Assembly: GCA_902599555.1 (NCBI GenBank)
Contig: CACKFQ010000005.1
Location: 1-62,440, forward strand
Direction of reading: 5' to 3'
DNA from: an uncultured Candidatus Actinomarina sp.
GTDB taxonomy: Bacteria > Actinomycetota > Acidimicrobiia > Actinomarinales > Actinomarinaceae
DNA: 62,440 nucleotides
The position numbers were made by a program, and so were the translations under genes. The notes under the pieces are model-generated. The model made no database searches. It saw only the letters and a list, made by a program, of their open reading frames with translations, and was not told the origin of the DNA. Numbering within the stretch: the stretch's first letter is position 1; each line of letters opens with the position of its first letter. Shown here one piece after another: positions 1-8,167 of this stretch.

Positions 1-333
1 TTTGCCACGGAACAATTCAATTATCAAAATAAATATTGGATATGAAAAAACTAGTCCAATTCCTACAGCTACTGTATTCAACTCTATAGATTTGAACATT
101 GTAGACCAATGTATGGCTAGTAAGGGTCCTAGAAAAATTCCAGAATAAAGTAAATCTTTTGTAATCTGTCTTTTCTTAAGAACAAAAATTAACAGGAACA
201 TAGTCCCAAGAAAAGTTCTTATGCCTACCAATGACATAGAGCTAACATTAGATGTTCTAATGATTAAGGGGATAGATCCCCAGCAAATTGCTAATAAGCT
301 AATGAGGAGATAGGCCCTAAGTTTTTTATTCAA
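1..333 (-). CDS. EamA/DMT-family transporter, N-terminal part (runs off the window)
   Basis: The minus frame from a TTG at 333 is open to the window edge (111 codons) and reads NKKLRAYLLISLLAICWGS, then three more hydrophobic stretches. The CWGS in the first helix, HWSTMFKSIE and the VGIGLVFSYP segment are typical of drug/metabolite (EamA) transporters, where the first half of the duplicated 10-helix fold looks like this. It begins 2 bp after the dnaB stop, so it may be the last gene of the ribosomal/dnaB operon. The substrate cannot be told. The start is uncertain because no Shine-Dalgarno is visible; the missing C-terminal half lies to the left of position 1. Confidence 0.72.
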   Translation of the reverse strand, partial: MNKKLRAYLLISLLAICWGSIPLIIRTSNVSSMSLVGIRTFLGTMFLLIFVLKKRQITKDLLYSGIFLGPLLAIHWSTMFKSIELNTVAVGIGLVFSYPIFILIIELFRGK

Positions 334-335
334 AC

Positions 336-1694
336 TTATTGTTGGTCTTGTTTGGAGTAATTACTAAATTGTGTAAATTCTTTACTGAAGAAAAGATCTA
401 CTTTTCCTGTTTGTCCAGATCTGTTTTTCACAATATTTACTTCTGCAACACCCGGTGTTTCAGTGCCTGGGTTGTAATAATCGTCTCTATAAAGCATCAT
501 GACTATATCTGCATCCTGCTCAATTGCTCCAGACTCCCTTAAGTCACCTAAACGAGGTCTTTTATCTTCTCTAGCCTCTGCCGCTCTGTTTAACTGCGAA
601 AGTGCAAATATTGGAACTTTGAGTTCTCTTGCTAAGTTTTTTAAGTTTCTACTTATTTCAGCAATTTCTTGCTGTCTGTTGTCTCCAGATGAACTCTGCA
701 TTAGTTGCAGATAGTCAACAAGTATCAGGTCTAGGCCCCTGGAAGACTTTAGTCTTCTTGATTTTGCTCGTATATCTGTAACAGTAATCACAGGAGCATC
801 ATCAAAATACAGTGGAAGGCTATTAACTTTTGATGCAGCCTCAACAACTCTTGACCATTTTTCAGGTCCTAGTTGACCTTTTCTTGCATCTCCGGATGTA
901 ACTTTTGCTTCAGAAAATAAAACTCTTTGAACCAATTCTTCTTTTGTCATTTCAAGCGAGAAAAATGCTGCTATCTTTCCATCTTTTGCTACATTGGTTG
1001 CAATATTTAAAGCTAAAGAGGATTTACCCATGCTTGGTCTTGAAGCTAGTACTGCTAAGTTCCCTTCTTGTAAGCCAGAAAGATAATAATCTAAATCTGA
1101 AAAATAAGTTGGAAGTCCTGATAGCCCAGTTCCTCTGTTTTCAATTTCTTCAATTCTTTCAATCGCAGATTCAAGTACGTCATTTACACCAACTAATCCA
1201 TCACCAATTGCATCATCAGAAGCTGTAAATATTGTTTGTTCTGCTTCATCCAAAACACTATGAATCTCTTTATCCATAGCCATGGCTAATAGCTCTATTC
1301 TTCCGCTAGCTTTTAAAAGTTTTCTTCTGTGTGAATGCTCTAAAACAATCTCTATATATCTCTCAAAATTTGCAGAACTAGGAACATTCTCAACAAGTCT
1401 TGCAATATAAGAAGCATTTACAGATGAGTTTTTTGTGTCTTTAAAAATTAGTTCCGAAACAGTTACGGTATCTATGGGATTACCTGTATCAAAAAGTCCT
1501 TTCATTGCTTCAAAAACACTTTGATTAGAAGGGCTGTAAAAATCTGCTGGCTTTACTTCTTCCATCAGTCTTGTTACAGCGTCTCTTGAAAGTAATGCAC
1601 TACCTAAAAGAGCTTCTTCTGCTTCTAAACTATGTGGAGGAACTTTACCTAAAGATTGGTTATCTCTAGATGAAAGTGCCTCAGGACCAACCAT
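336..1694 (-). CDS. dnaB: Replicative DNA helicase DnaB
   Basis: 452 aa, normal for the family, without an intein. The N-terminal helical DnaB domain (about residues 17-115, starting around VPPHSLEAEEALLGS) binds primase; the RecA-like motor follows with Walker A RPSMGKSS near residue 217, the Walker B region ILVDYLQLM near 325 and the SQLNRAAE segment near 365. It unwinds DNA at the replication fork as a hexamer. Its ATG overlaps the rplI stop by one base (TAATG), so it is translationally coupled as the last gene of rpsF-ssb-rpsR-rplI-dnaB, an order common in Actinobacteria. Confidence 0.97.
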   Translation of the reverse strand: MVGPEALSSRDNQSLGKVPPHSLEAEEALLGSALLSRDAVTRLMEEVKPADFYSPSNQSVFEAMKGLFDTGNPIDTVTVSELIFKDTKNSSVNASYIARLVENVPSSANFERYIEIVLEHSHRRKLLKASGRIELLAMAMDKEIHSVLDEAEQTIFTASDDAIGDGLVGVNDVLESAIERIEEIENRGTGLSGLPTYFSDLDYYLSGLQEGNLAVLASRPSMGKSSLALNIATNVAKDGKIAAFFSLEMTKEELVQRVLFSEAKVTSGDARKGQLGPEKWSRVVEAASKVNSLPLYFDDAPVITVTDIRAKSRRLKSSRGLDLILVDYLQLMQSSSGDNRQQEIAEISRNLKNLARELKVPIFALSQLNRAAEAREDKRPRLGDLRESGAIEQDADIVMMLYRDDYYNPGTETPGVAEVNIVKNRSGQTGKVDLFFSKEFTQFSNYSKQDQQ

Positions 1695-2146
1695 TATTTT
1701 GTATCTGGGACTATCTCTAATGTAATATCGAAACTTGTATCAGGTCCTAAAACTACCTTTACAGTATGTAAGCCAATTTCTTTTACCTGATTTTCAACAT
1801 TAATTTGGTCTTCTTCGAGTTTAAATCCTGAAAATGTTTCAACTGCTTGAGTGATCTGCTCATTATTGATAGCAGCGTATAAAGTTCCTTCATCAGTAGA
1901 TGTTTGAGAAATTACGATATGTGCATCAGCAAGTGCTGTTTTAATAGACTCCGCAAGTTCAGAGTTTATTTGTGCTTGTTCTTGTCTTTTCTCTTGAAGC
2001 TTTTGAGCAAACTCCAAATTATTTGCTGTTGCAACAATTGCTAATTTTTTAGGTAAGAGATAGTTTCTTGCATAACCTTTTGCGACATCAACAACATCTC
2101 CTTTTCGCCCTAATGACTGAACATCTGAGTTTAGAATTAATTTCAT
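1694..2146 (-). CDS. rplI: 50S ribosomal protein L9
   Basis: 150 aa, full length. The N-terminal rRNA-binding domain shows [18 protein letters not shown], followed by LPKKLA, then the long connecting helix and the C-terminal domain (about 75-150). L9 binds 23S rRNA at the base of the L1 stalk. It overlaps the end of rpsR by four bases (ATGA-type overlap) and the start of dnaB by one base, which indicates one polycistronic message. Confidence 0.96.
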   Translation of the reverse strand: MKLILNSDVQSLGRKGDVVDVAKGYARNYLLPKKLAIVATANNLEFAQKLQEKRQEQAQINSELAESIKTALADAHIVISQTSTDEGTLYAAINNEQITQAVETFSGFKLEEDQINVENQVKEIGLHTVKVVLGPDTSFDITLEIVPDTK

Positions 2147-2424
2147 CTTCTGTTGTAACTTTGCTTGTAAGAACTTGTTGTTACATAAGGTAAAAGTGCT
2201 AGCTCTCTTGCAACTTTTATTAACCTAGCTACCTTTGCTTGTTCTTGTTTTGTAATACCAGTTATTAAGCTTGATCTGATTTTTCCTCGATCAGAAATAA
2301 ACTTTTCTAAAAGTTTTACATCCTTGTATGTTGCATTTTCAATCTGTTTTTTTGTAATTCTTCTCGGTTTTGGAGCTTCATATTTTGAAGACCTTCTACC
2401 AGTGTTTCTTTTTGTATTTGCCAT
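2143..2424 (-). CDS. rpsR: 30S ribosomal protein S18
   Basis: 93 aa from the ATG at 2424 (MANTKRNTG), which has AAGGAG 8 bases upstream. An in-frame TTG two codons earlier is possible but poorly placed. The basic N-terminus and the core [16 protein letters not shown] ... [14 protein letters not shown] are diagnostic. S18 pairs with S6 on the 30S platform; here S6 is encoded two genes upstream, with ssb in between, as in many bacteria. Confidence 0.96.
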   Translation of the reverse strand: MANTKRNTGRRSSKYEAPKPRRITKKQIENATYKDVKLLEKFISDRGKIRSSLITGITKQEQAKVARLIKVARELALLPYVTTSSYKQSYNRR

Positions 2425-2436
2425 TTTCAAATCTCC

Positions 2437-2862
2437 TTAAAACGGTGCTTCGTCTTCTTCATAATTTTCTCTAGCTACAGGCTCTTGGCTAGAAGGCATT
2501 CCACCAGATGCTCTTTCGACACTTGCTTTAGCCCATCTTAAGCTTGGTGCAATTTCATCAATTGAAATATCTACTACAGACCTATTTTGTCCATCTTGAG
2601 TTTCCCATGATCTGTAGTTCAATTTTCCTACAACAATTACCCTCATGCCTTTTTGAAGAGAAGCTGCAGCATTTTCTGCCATGTCATTCCAAACAGTTCC
2701 TTGAAAAAACATTGGATCTCCTGGTTCCCATGAACCATCTGCAGTTCTTTTATTTTTATTTTGTGCAATTCTTATTTCCGCTAGTGTTGCACCACCATCG
2801 GTCACTCTGATCTCTGGATCAGCAGTTAAGTTTCCAACTATTGTTACTGTATTGTCTACCAT
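2437..2862 (-). CDS. ssb: Single-stranded DNA-binding protein
   Basis: 141 aa. The N-terminal OB fold (1-105) starts VDNTVTIVGNLTADPEIR and includes FFQGTVWNDMAENAA. A short linker leads to the acidic C-terminal tip EEDEAPF, the protein-interaction tail (DDxPF in most SSBs). It protects ssDNA and recruits replication and repair enzymes. A GAGGT Shine-Dalgarno precedes the ATG. Its place between rpsF and rpsR is the usual bacterial arrangement. Confidence 0.95.
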   Translation of the reverse strand: MVDNTVTIVGNLTADPEIRVTDGGATLAEIRIAQNKNKRTADGSWEPGDPMFFQGTVWNDMAENAAASLQKGMRVIVVGKLNYRSWETQDGQNRSVVDISIDEIAPSLRWAKASVERASGGMPSSQEPVARENYEEDEAPF

Positions 2863-2874
2863 TTTTATCTACCT

Positions 2875-3162
2875 CTAGCTTTCCATCTTTAAGACTTTGT
2901 GTCTAATGACATCATCAGATATTTTTAGCACTCTATCGAGTTCCGCAGGAACTTCTGAGGGGCTTTCAAAAGTCGTAATAGTGTAGATTCCTTCTTTGAA
3001 AGTATCTATCTCGTAGGCAAGTTTTCTCTTTTGCCATACACCTTGTTCTGAAACACTTCCTCCACCACTAGAAATTACATCTGTTATGGATTTGTGTATT
3101 GATTCGACGACTGTATCGTCTGCTGTTGGTCTCACTATTGAGACCAAGTCATATTTATTCAT
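2875..3162 (-). CDS. rpsF: 30S ribosomal protein S6
   Basis: 95 aa, matching the S6 fold (beta-alpha-beta-beta-alpha-beta): NKYDLVSIVRPTADD at the N-terminus, then the KRKLAYEIDTFKEGIYTI segment. First gene of the operon, preceded by AGGAGA five bases before the ATG. S6 and S18 bind 16S rRNA together and in several phyla regulate this operon through an RNA element in the rpsF leader; a hairpin in this leader is annotated separately. Confidence 0.96.
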   Translation of the reverse strand: MNKYDLVSIVRPTADDTVVESIHKSITDVISSGGGSVSEQGVWQKRKLAYEIDTFKEGIYTITTFESPSEVPAELDRVLKISDDVIRHKVLKMES

Positions 3163-3188
3163 TTTTCTCCTATGGACACTTATACGTG

Positions 3189-3202
3189 GCTTCTTTCGAA
3201 GC
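3189..3202 (-). promoter_or_regulatory. Hairpin in the rpsF leader, candidate S6:S18 autoregulatory element
   Basis: In the transcript sense the leader holds GCTTC-GAAA-GAAGC, a perfect 5-bp stem with a GNRA tetraloop, about 27-40 bases before the rpsF start codon. An S6:S18-binding leader motif is known upstream of rpsF in many bacteria, and the position fits. I cannot confirm its conserved CCG bulge here, so function is inference. Confidence 0.35.
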
Positions 3203-3233
3203 AGGTACCTATTAATTTAATACTAGAAATGGA

Positions 3234-4097
3234 CTATGACAGAATTTTTTTAATTTCTTTTTTCCACTCTTTAAGAGAGTCATTAATGTCATTACCCATA
3301 TCGTATGAATAATCATCAGTTGGAAAGTCTCTTTTTTCTATTTCATCTTTGTATGTTTTTAATGCTTTTAAGGTAGCTTCATACTGCTGATCGTATCTCT
3401 TAACAAATTTTGCATCGATATATTCTTTTGACTTCATTCCTAGTAAATCATGTAAAACAAGGACTTGACCATCTGTTAAATTCCCAGCACCTATGCCAAT
3501 AGTAGGTATATTGATATTCTCAGAAATTGACTGTGCAACAACTGTTGGAACACCTTCTAAGACCATTGAAAAACAACCAAGCTCTTGAAGAAGTAAAGCA
3601 TCTTCAAATAATTGTCTAGCCAAATCTAAGGTTTTGCCCTGAACTTTATACCCACCCATAAGATTCTTTGATTGAGGAGTTAGGCCAAGATGGCCCATTA
3701 CAGGTATTTCTGCCTCTAATAGAGCTTGAATGGTTTCTTCTCTTTTTTTTCCACCTTCAATTTTTACAGCATCAGCTTTACCTTCTTGAATAAATCTTCC
3801 AGCATTTTTTATCGTATCTTCTTTACTGACGTGATAAGACATATAAGGCATATCAGCAACAACAAGGCTTGAAGGTTTTGCATTAGTTACAGCTTTAACA
3901 TGATGTAACATTTCATCTACAGTAACGGAAAGTGTGTCATCATGGCCAAGAACAACTTGTGCTAAGGAATCACCAACCAATATTATATCTATTTCAGCTT
4001 CCGAAACTGCTTTTGCTGATGGATAATCATACGCGGTCATCATAGAAACAACACGGCTATTTTTTAAATTAGTTATATAAGGTACTGTTTTTTTCAT
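3234..4097 (-). CDS. panB: 3-methyl-2-oxobutanoate hydroxymethyltransferase (ketopantoate hydroxymethyltransferase)
   Basis: 287 aa TIM-barrel enzyme that adds a hydroxymethyl group from methylene-THF to 2-oxoisovalerate, the first step of pantothenate (CoA) synthesis. Motifs seen: VSMMTAYDYPSAK near 17, LVGDSLAQVVLGHDDT (metal and substrate site, about 40-55), AVKIEGG near 112, MGHLGLTPQS near 134, and IGIGAG near 200. The length is slightly above the usual 260-280 aa because of an extended charged C-terminus. A GGAGAGAGG Shine-Dalgarno lies just before the ATG. No other pan gene is in the window. Confidence 0.96.
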   Translation of the reverse strand: MKKTVPYITNLKNSRVVSMMTAYDYPSAKAVSEAEIDIILVGDSLAQVVLGHDDTLSVTVDEMLHHVKAVTNAKPSSLVVADMPYMSYHVSKEDTIKNAGRFIQEGKADAVKIEGGKKREETIQALLEAEIPVMGHLGLTPQSKNLMGGYKVQGKTLDLARQLFEDALLLQELGCFSMVLEGVPTVVAQSISENINIPTIGIGAGNLTDGQVLVLHDLLGMKSKEYIDAKFVKRYDQQYEATLKALKTYKDEIEKRDFPTDDYSYDMGNDINDSLKEWKKEIKKILS

Positions 4098-4242
4098 TTC
4101 CTCTCTCCGCTTTAAAAGTCGAAGGATTAATTAATTATAAAACTCAAAAATTTTTTATAAAAGCTTTTTTAATTTTTTCAAATATCAAATGAGGTGTAAT
4201 ATATGTTTACTTAAATTAAACCAATTGTTATAAGGAGAAGTA

Positions 4243-4908
4243 GTGAATCACGATAACAGAATTTCAGAAAAAGATTCAAGTGCATGGTTAGGTGTGCTTG
4301 TTTTTGTTGTTGGTTTATATCTAGCGTGCACTTTGATAGCAAATATTGCGTCACTTAGAATCGTGATTTTTGCAGGTTTTTCTATAGATGCTGGTACATT
4401 AATTTATCCCCTTACGTTTACTTTGAGAGACCTTATTCATAAAGTAGGTGGAACAAAAACAGCTCGAGCGACTATTTTTACTGGAGCAGGAGTAAATGTT
4501 TTAATGGTTGTATATTTTTGGTGGGTATCAACAGCTCCTGCTGATATGGAGGTTGGTCCGCAAACAGAATGGTCAACAGTCCTCGGGCCACAATGGAGAA
4601 TTGTGACTGCATCAATTATTGCTATGTTAATTGCAGAGTTGATAGATACATATGTGTACCAAAAATGGGTCAGTAGATTTAAATATAAGTACCAATGGGG
4701 AAGAGTTCTTTCCTCAAATGCTATTTCATCTCCTATTGATTCACTAGTGTTCTCTTTTATAGCCTTTTATGGGTTAATACCAATAAGTGTTGTTTGGTCG
4801 ATATTTGCATCTATGGTTGGTATAAAACTAATAAGCTCATTAGTTAGTTTGCCAGCAATTTATTTAATTAGGCCAAAACTTGAATGGACTTTAGAAGGTC
4901 AATCCTGA
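4243..4908 (+). CDS. VUT-family membrane transporter (queuosine precursor transporter type)
   Basis: 221 aa with about six membrane segments; GTG start 4 bases after AAGGAGAA. The pattern ANIASLRIVIFAGFSIDAG ... YPLTFTLRDLIHKVGG, followed by an AELIDTYVY helix, matches the vitamin uptake transporter (VUT/COG1738) family. Its best-known member, YhhQ, imports preQ0/preQ1, precursors of queuosine. The queuosine-salvage protein gene at 7139-8119, three genes away, supports a role in queuine or Q-precursor uptake. I found no preQ1 riboswitch in the 145 bases upstream. Confidence 0.8.
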   Translation: MNHDNRISEKDSSAWLGVLVFVVGLYLACTLIANIASLRIVIFAGFSIDAGTLIYPLTFTLRDLIHKVGGTKTARATIFTGAGVNVLMVVYFWWVSTAPADMEVGPQTEWSTVLGPQWRIVTASIIAMLIAELIDTYVYQKWVSRFKYKYQWGRVLSSNAISSPIDSLVFSFIAFYGLIPISVVWSIFASMVGIKLISSLVSLPAIYLIRPKLEWTLEGQS

Positions 4909-4969
4909 GAGATAATATAATTTGTTATAAAATTTATTAATCTTTTTATCGTCGTTTAATATTTAAAAT

Positions 4970-5572
4970 ATGAAAACAGTAAAAGTTTTATTATTACTAT
5001 TATTTGTTTCATGTACAGCAATAGAAAGTGTAGAAATAGTGGACGATAAATATAAAAAAGCTTATTTTGCAGGCGGTTGTTTTTGGTGTATGGAACCTCC
5101 GTTTGAAGCTCTTGAAGGAGTTGTTGAAGCAACCTCTGGATATATGGGTGGTAGTGTAGAAAATCCTACTTATGAAGAAGTAACAACTGGGGAGACAGGC
5201 CATGCGGAAGTTGTAGAAATCTTATTTGATCCAGAAATAGTCACATATGAAGAATTGCTAGAAGTATTTTGGAGAAACATAGATCCTACTGCATTAAATT
5301 ACCAATTTGCAGATGTCGGATCACAATACAGAACTGAAATATTTACTGTTGGTGAAGAACAAAAGAGCTTAGCTGAAAAATCAAAAGTTGAACTAGATGG
5401 ATCAGGAAAATTTAACAAACCAATCGTAACTGCAATCTCAGTTGCTCCGGAGTTCTACATTGCTGAAGATTACCATCAAGATTTTTACAAAAAACAAAGC
5501 ATGCGTTATAAAATGTACGCTCAAGCTAGTGGTAGAAAAGGGTTTTTAGAAAAAACTTGGCAAGAAGACTAG
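4970..5572 (+). CDS. msrA: Peptide-methionine (S)-S-oxide reductase, exported
   Basis: 200 aa. The MsrA catalytic signature GGCFWCMEPPFE (residues about 36-47, nucleophilic Cys) is followed by GVVEATSGYMGG and the YHQDFY segment near 165 that contacts substrate. It reduces methionine-S-sulfoxide in oxidised proteins. The N-terminus (MKTVKVLLLLLFVSC) is a lipoprotein-type signal with lipobox LFVSC, so the enzyme probably works outside the membrane. No Shine-Dalgarno; TAATAT lies 7 bases before the ATG. It converges with, and overlaps by 4 bases, the nucleoside hydrolase gene. Confidence 0.93.
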   Translation: MKTVKVLLLLLFVSCTAIESVEIVDDKYKKAYFAGGCFWCMEPPFEALEGVVEATSGYMGGSVENPTYEEVTTGETGHAEVVEILFDPEIVTYEELLEVFWRNIDPTALNYQFADVGSQYRTEIFTVGEEQKSLAEKSKVELDGSGKFNKPIVTAISVAPEFYIAEDYHQDFYKKQSMRYKMYAQASGRKGFLEKTWQED

Positions 5573-6537
5573 TTTTTTAAAGTCTTGTAGAGCGTCTCTT
5601 TCCACTCTTTATTATCAATCTCCCAAATAACATTGATATTTTTTGTTGTATGTGACCAATACTCATCAATATGAGGTTCGCTTTCGCCAACATTTAGCTC
5701 ATCTACAATTGTCATTCCCCTGGCTGGTCCATCCAAGACAATTTTTACATGATGGCGATCTTGCTTTAATACAACATCATTGTTTAAAGCGACTGCCATA
5801 GCTACTGGGTCCGGAAGTCCTAATCCTGGATCGCCCAACCAATTCTGGCTTGAATCAAGGGCATGTTTGTTGCAATCTATTGTGAAATCGCCTTTTTTTG
5901 TCTTAAAGCTGTAAACAAAGTCCATTTCTTCTTCTGTTAAATTCGCACCTCCACGACAAAGCTCCCATCCAACTATTGTTATATCGGGGTGTCCAGACTC
6001 AAATACAATGTCTGCAGCTTCAGGGTCGCACCAAATATTGTATTCAGCCGCAGGTGTTACATTTCCAACTGTTGTAGCTGCTCCCCCCATGATGACTATG
6101 TTTTTAATTTTTTTAAAAGATTCTGGATGTTTTTGTATGAAATAGCCAACATTGGTTAATGGCCCTAGAGTTACCAGGGTTATCTCATTTGGATATTGTT
6201 CAACTAATGATTGTAAAATGTCCATGTAATCAGAATCGTCTTCATTAAGTTGAGGATTTGGATAATTCATATTTCCCATGCCGTCTGGTCCATGAAACCA
6301 GTCTGCATGTTCTCTTTTTTTCACCATTGGTTTGTCACTTCCCACATATACGGGTACATTTTTTTCACAAAGCTCAATCGTGTACCTAGCGTTAATACTT
6401 CCTTGTTCAACCGGCATGTTTCCAGAAACTATGCTTACACCTAATACCTCTACATCTGGATATTCAAGAGCCATCAATAAAGCAACGGCATCATCTGATG
6501 CAGTGTCTGTATCAATAAAAAATTTTCGTTTTGTCAT
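5569..6537 (-). CDS. Inosine-uridine-preferring nucleoside hydrolase family protein
   Basis: 322 aa. It starts with the calcium-binding aspartate cluster DTDTASDDAVALLMAL (residues 9-24; the usual form is DTDPGxDDA), then VTLGPLTNVGYFI, IVIMGGA near 150 and the EYNIWCDPEAADIVF segment near 165. These enzymes hydrolyse the N-glycosidic bond of ribonucleosides to give base and ribose. A ribokinase gene nearby (8168) can phosphorylate the ribose. The substrate could equally be queuosine-type nucleoside, given the neighbours, but that is inference. Leaderless start: TAGTCT six bases before the ATG. Confidence 0.92.
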   Translation of the reverse strand: MTKRKFFIDTDTASDDAVALLMALEYPDVEVLGVSIVSGNMPVEQGSINARYTIELCEKNVPVYVGSDKPMVKKREHADWFHGPDGMGNMNYPNPQLNEDDSDYMDILQSLVEQYPNEITLVTLGPLTNVGYFIQKHPESFKKIKNIVIMGGAATTVGNVTPAAEYNIWCDPEAADIVFESGHPDITIVGWELCRGGANLTEEEMDFVYSFKTKKGDFTIDCNKHALDSSQNWLGDPGLGLPDPVAMAVALNNDVVLKQDRHHVKIVLDGPARGMTIVDELNVGESEPHIDEYWSHTTKNINVIWEIDNKEWKETLYKTLKN

Positions 6538-6543
6538 AAAACT

Positions 6544-6549
6544 AGACTA
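6544..6549 (-). promoter_or_regulatory. -10 box of a leaderless promoter for the nucleoside hydrolase gene
   Basis: TAGTCT ends exactly six bases before the ATG at 6537, and no Shine-Dalgarno is present. The spacing puts the transcript start at or next to the start codon. Confidence 0.55.
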
Positions 6550-6558
6550 TCAAATATT

Positions 6559-7137
6559 TTATAAACTATCACAGTGCTTTCGTAATACATTTTTTGGGTA
6601 ACTGTCGCTAATTACAAAATCTGGATCGGGGTTTAAAGTGTTTTGTGACTTTTCTGACATTAATTGCAAGTACTCTTCTGAATCTCTCCAGTTTTTAATA
6701 CTGTATTGTTGATTTTCTTCCCACCAGTCAACTTCATCTTGAATTGTCCACTGGTTGTCTATAGATTTCAGATGCTTTTCTAATGCTTGATTTGCTTCTC
6801 TTGAGTCTTCAAAGTTATTATAAAATCCTTCAATTAATCCAGCTAGGTACTCATTATTAATTTCATATTCTGAAATAATTTTTTCTAAACCATCAATTCC
6901 TATTTTATTAATTCTCAATGCCTCATACACATAGTCAAGCTTTGTAGCGTCTAAGCCTGAATATGTTCTATATATTTCACTTTCATATGCTTCAATTTGT
7001 ATGGTGTCAAACACTTCTTCGATTGCATCTGCTAATTCAAGGCAATTATTTATTTTCGCAGGTGACGATTCTTGTTCTGAGCAAAAATTTAAAGTTAAGA
7101 ACATTACCACTAAAATGATGTGATTAATTTTTTTCAT
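6559..7137 (-). CDS. Hypothetical lipoprotein-like protein
   Basis: 192 aa, not recognised. It has a hydrophobic N-terminus (MKKINHIILVVMFLTLNFC) ending in a cysteine, so it may be a lipoprotein although the lipobox is imperfect. The rest is mostly helical and acidic, with several Trp residues around 130-150 (WTIQDEVDWWEENQQ). It starts one base before the end of the queuosine-salvage gene upstream, so the two are probably co-transcribed. Confidence 0.65.
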   Translation of the reverse strand: MKKINHIILVVMFLTLNFCSEQESSPAKINNCLELADAIEEVFDTIQIEAYESEIYRTYSGLDATKLDYVYEALRINKIGIDGLEKIISEYEINNEYLAGLIEGFYNNFEDSREANQALEKHLKSIDNQWTIQDEVDWWEENQQYSIKNWRDSEEYLQLMSEKSQNTLNPDPDFVISDSYPKNVLRKHCDSL

Positions 7138-7138
7138 C

Positions 7139-8119
7139 TTAATACATTGTTGTGTATGTCAAGTGATGTGGATAATGTGTAGCATGATAATTTTTCCATA
7201 ATCGATAATCTAGTTGAGGTATTATGATTGCTTTGCCCTCAGGTCTCTTTTCGTTTATTCTTTCTGTCAAAAGTGCTGTTGTATAAATTGATGCTATCCT
7301 AATTTCAATTTCTTCATCTGAATCTCGCTCTATTAGTTCTCCACTTTTAATCTTTTGATCTAATTGAGGAGTGTAAGTAGTAATTTTTTTCAAATTTAAA
7401 GCAACTGGGATTATGTAGTCAGCAAAAGCTGTCATGGAGTTCATATCCTCTATTTTGAAGTAATTTGACCCAGAGAGTTCAGCGTGAATTACCCAAAATG
7501 CTAATTGAGCTAATTTGTAAAACTTAACGTTGCTCCCTTTAAACTGTGATGAATCATCAAATCTTGGAAATTCTTCGATTAATCTTTCTATCAATCCGCC
7601 TCCGTCTGAATAGAGTTTTTTTGGTCCATTGTTGATAAAATTTATCCAATCACCTTCATAGCTATCTACAAGTTTTTGTCCTACTTCATTTAATATTTCA
7701 ACTCGTTCTTTCAACATAGGCATTTCAATATTTCCTACAAAAATATTTTTTAGCTGCTGCAGAGAAATACTGGCCATTTTATTACCATCTGTTAATTGAA
7801 TTCCTGAACTTATTGCATTGTTTACTTGAAAATACATTGCTTCGCTGTCAGAGAGAATTTTTCCATCTTCGTTTACTTCATATTTAATAGATTTATCAAA
7901 ATCTGTAAAAGCAAAATTTAAAGTGTTCATAAACATCGTTGCTCTAATAAAATCATCCGCATCGTCTCTTACAGCAGCGCTATTTGGAATAGGAAACTCC
8001 TCATAAGCTAGCCAATTGGCAACAGATTCTATGGAATCTTTATTTATTGAGAGGTGTTCAAGCTGGTCTACAACTTTTGATACAGAACTTAAGACTTCGG
8101 AGTCCCAATTTATTTTCAC
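7139..8119 (-). CDS. Queuosine salvage protein (DUF2419/Qng1 family)
   Basis: 326 aa with GTG start; TAAGAT lies 7 bases upstream. Family signatures visible: FIRATMFMNTLNFAFTDFD near 55-72, EEFPRFDDSSQFKGSNVKFYKLAQL near 185 (read in pieces), and MTAFADYIIPVALN near 230. DUF2419 proteins are nucleotide/nucleoside glycosidases that release queuine from queuosine 5'-phosphate or nucleoside; best known in eukaryotes, they occur sporadically in bacteria. With the VUT transporter at 4243 and the nucleoside hydrolase this forms a likely queuine salvage locus. No tgt gene is inside the window. Confidence 0.85.
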   Translation of the reverse strand: MKINWDSEVLSSVSKVVDQLEHLSINKDSIESVANWLAYEEFPIPNSAAVRDDADDFIRATMFMNTLNFAFTDFDKSIKYEVNEDGKILSDSEAMYFQVNNAISSGIQLTDGNKMASISLQQLKNIFVGNIEMPMLKERVEILNEVGQKLVDSYEGDWINFINNGPKKLYSDGGGLIERLIEEFPRFDDSSQFKGSNVKFYKLAQLAFWVIHAELSGSNYFKIEDMNSMTAFADYIIPVALNLKKITTYTPQLDQKIKSGELIERDSDEEIEIRIASIYTTALLTERINEKRPEGKAIIIPQLDYRLWKNYHATHYPHHLTYTTMY

Positions 8120-8126
8120 ATAAAGA

Positions 8127-8132
8127 ATCTTA
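8127..8132 (-). promoter_or_regulatory. -10 box of a leaderless promoter for the queuosine salvage gene
   Basis: TAAGAT is 7 bases upstream of the GTG start at 8119, with no Shine-Dalgarno. It also supports the GTG as the true start. Confidence 0.45.
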
Positions 8133-8155
8133 GTAGAAAATAGTAAAAAAAATTT

Positions 8156-8161
8156 TATACT
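8156..8161 (+). promoter_or_regulatory. -10 box of a leaderless promoter for ribokinase
   Basis: TATACT is followed by six bases and the ATG at 8168; no Shine-Dalgarno. It is divergent from the promoter of the salvage gene, with the two -10 boxes only about 24 bases apart. Confidence 0.55.
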
Positions 8162-8167
8162 AGTTTT

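Noticed and set aside
4098..4242. Possible preQ1 riboswitch upstream of the VUT transporter
   Set aside because: None of the preQ1-I stem-loop plus A-rich tail or the larger type II/III layouts could be recognised; only AT-rich sequence and a normal Shine-Dalgarno.
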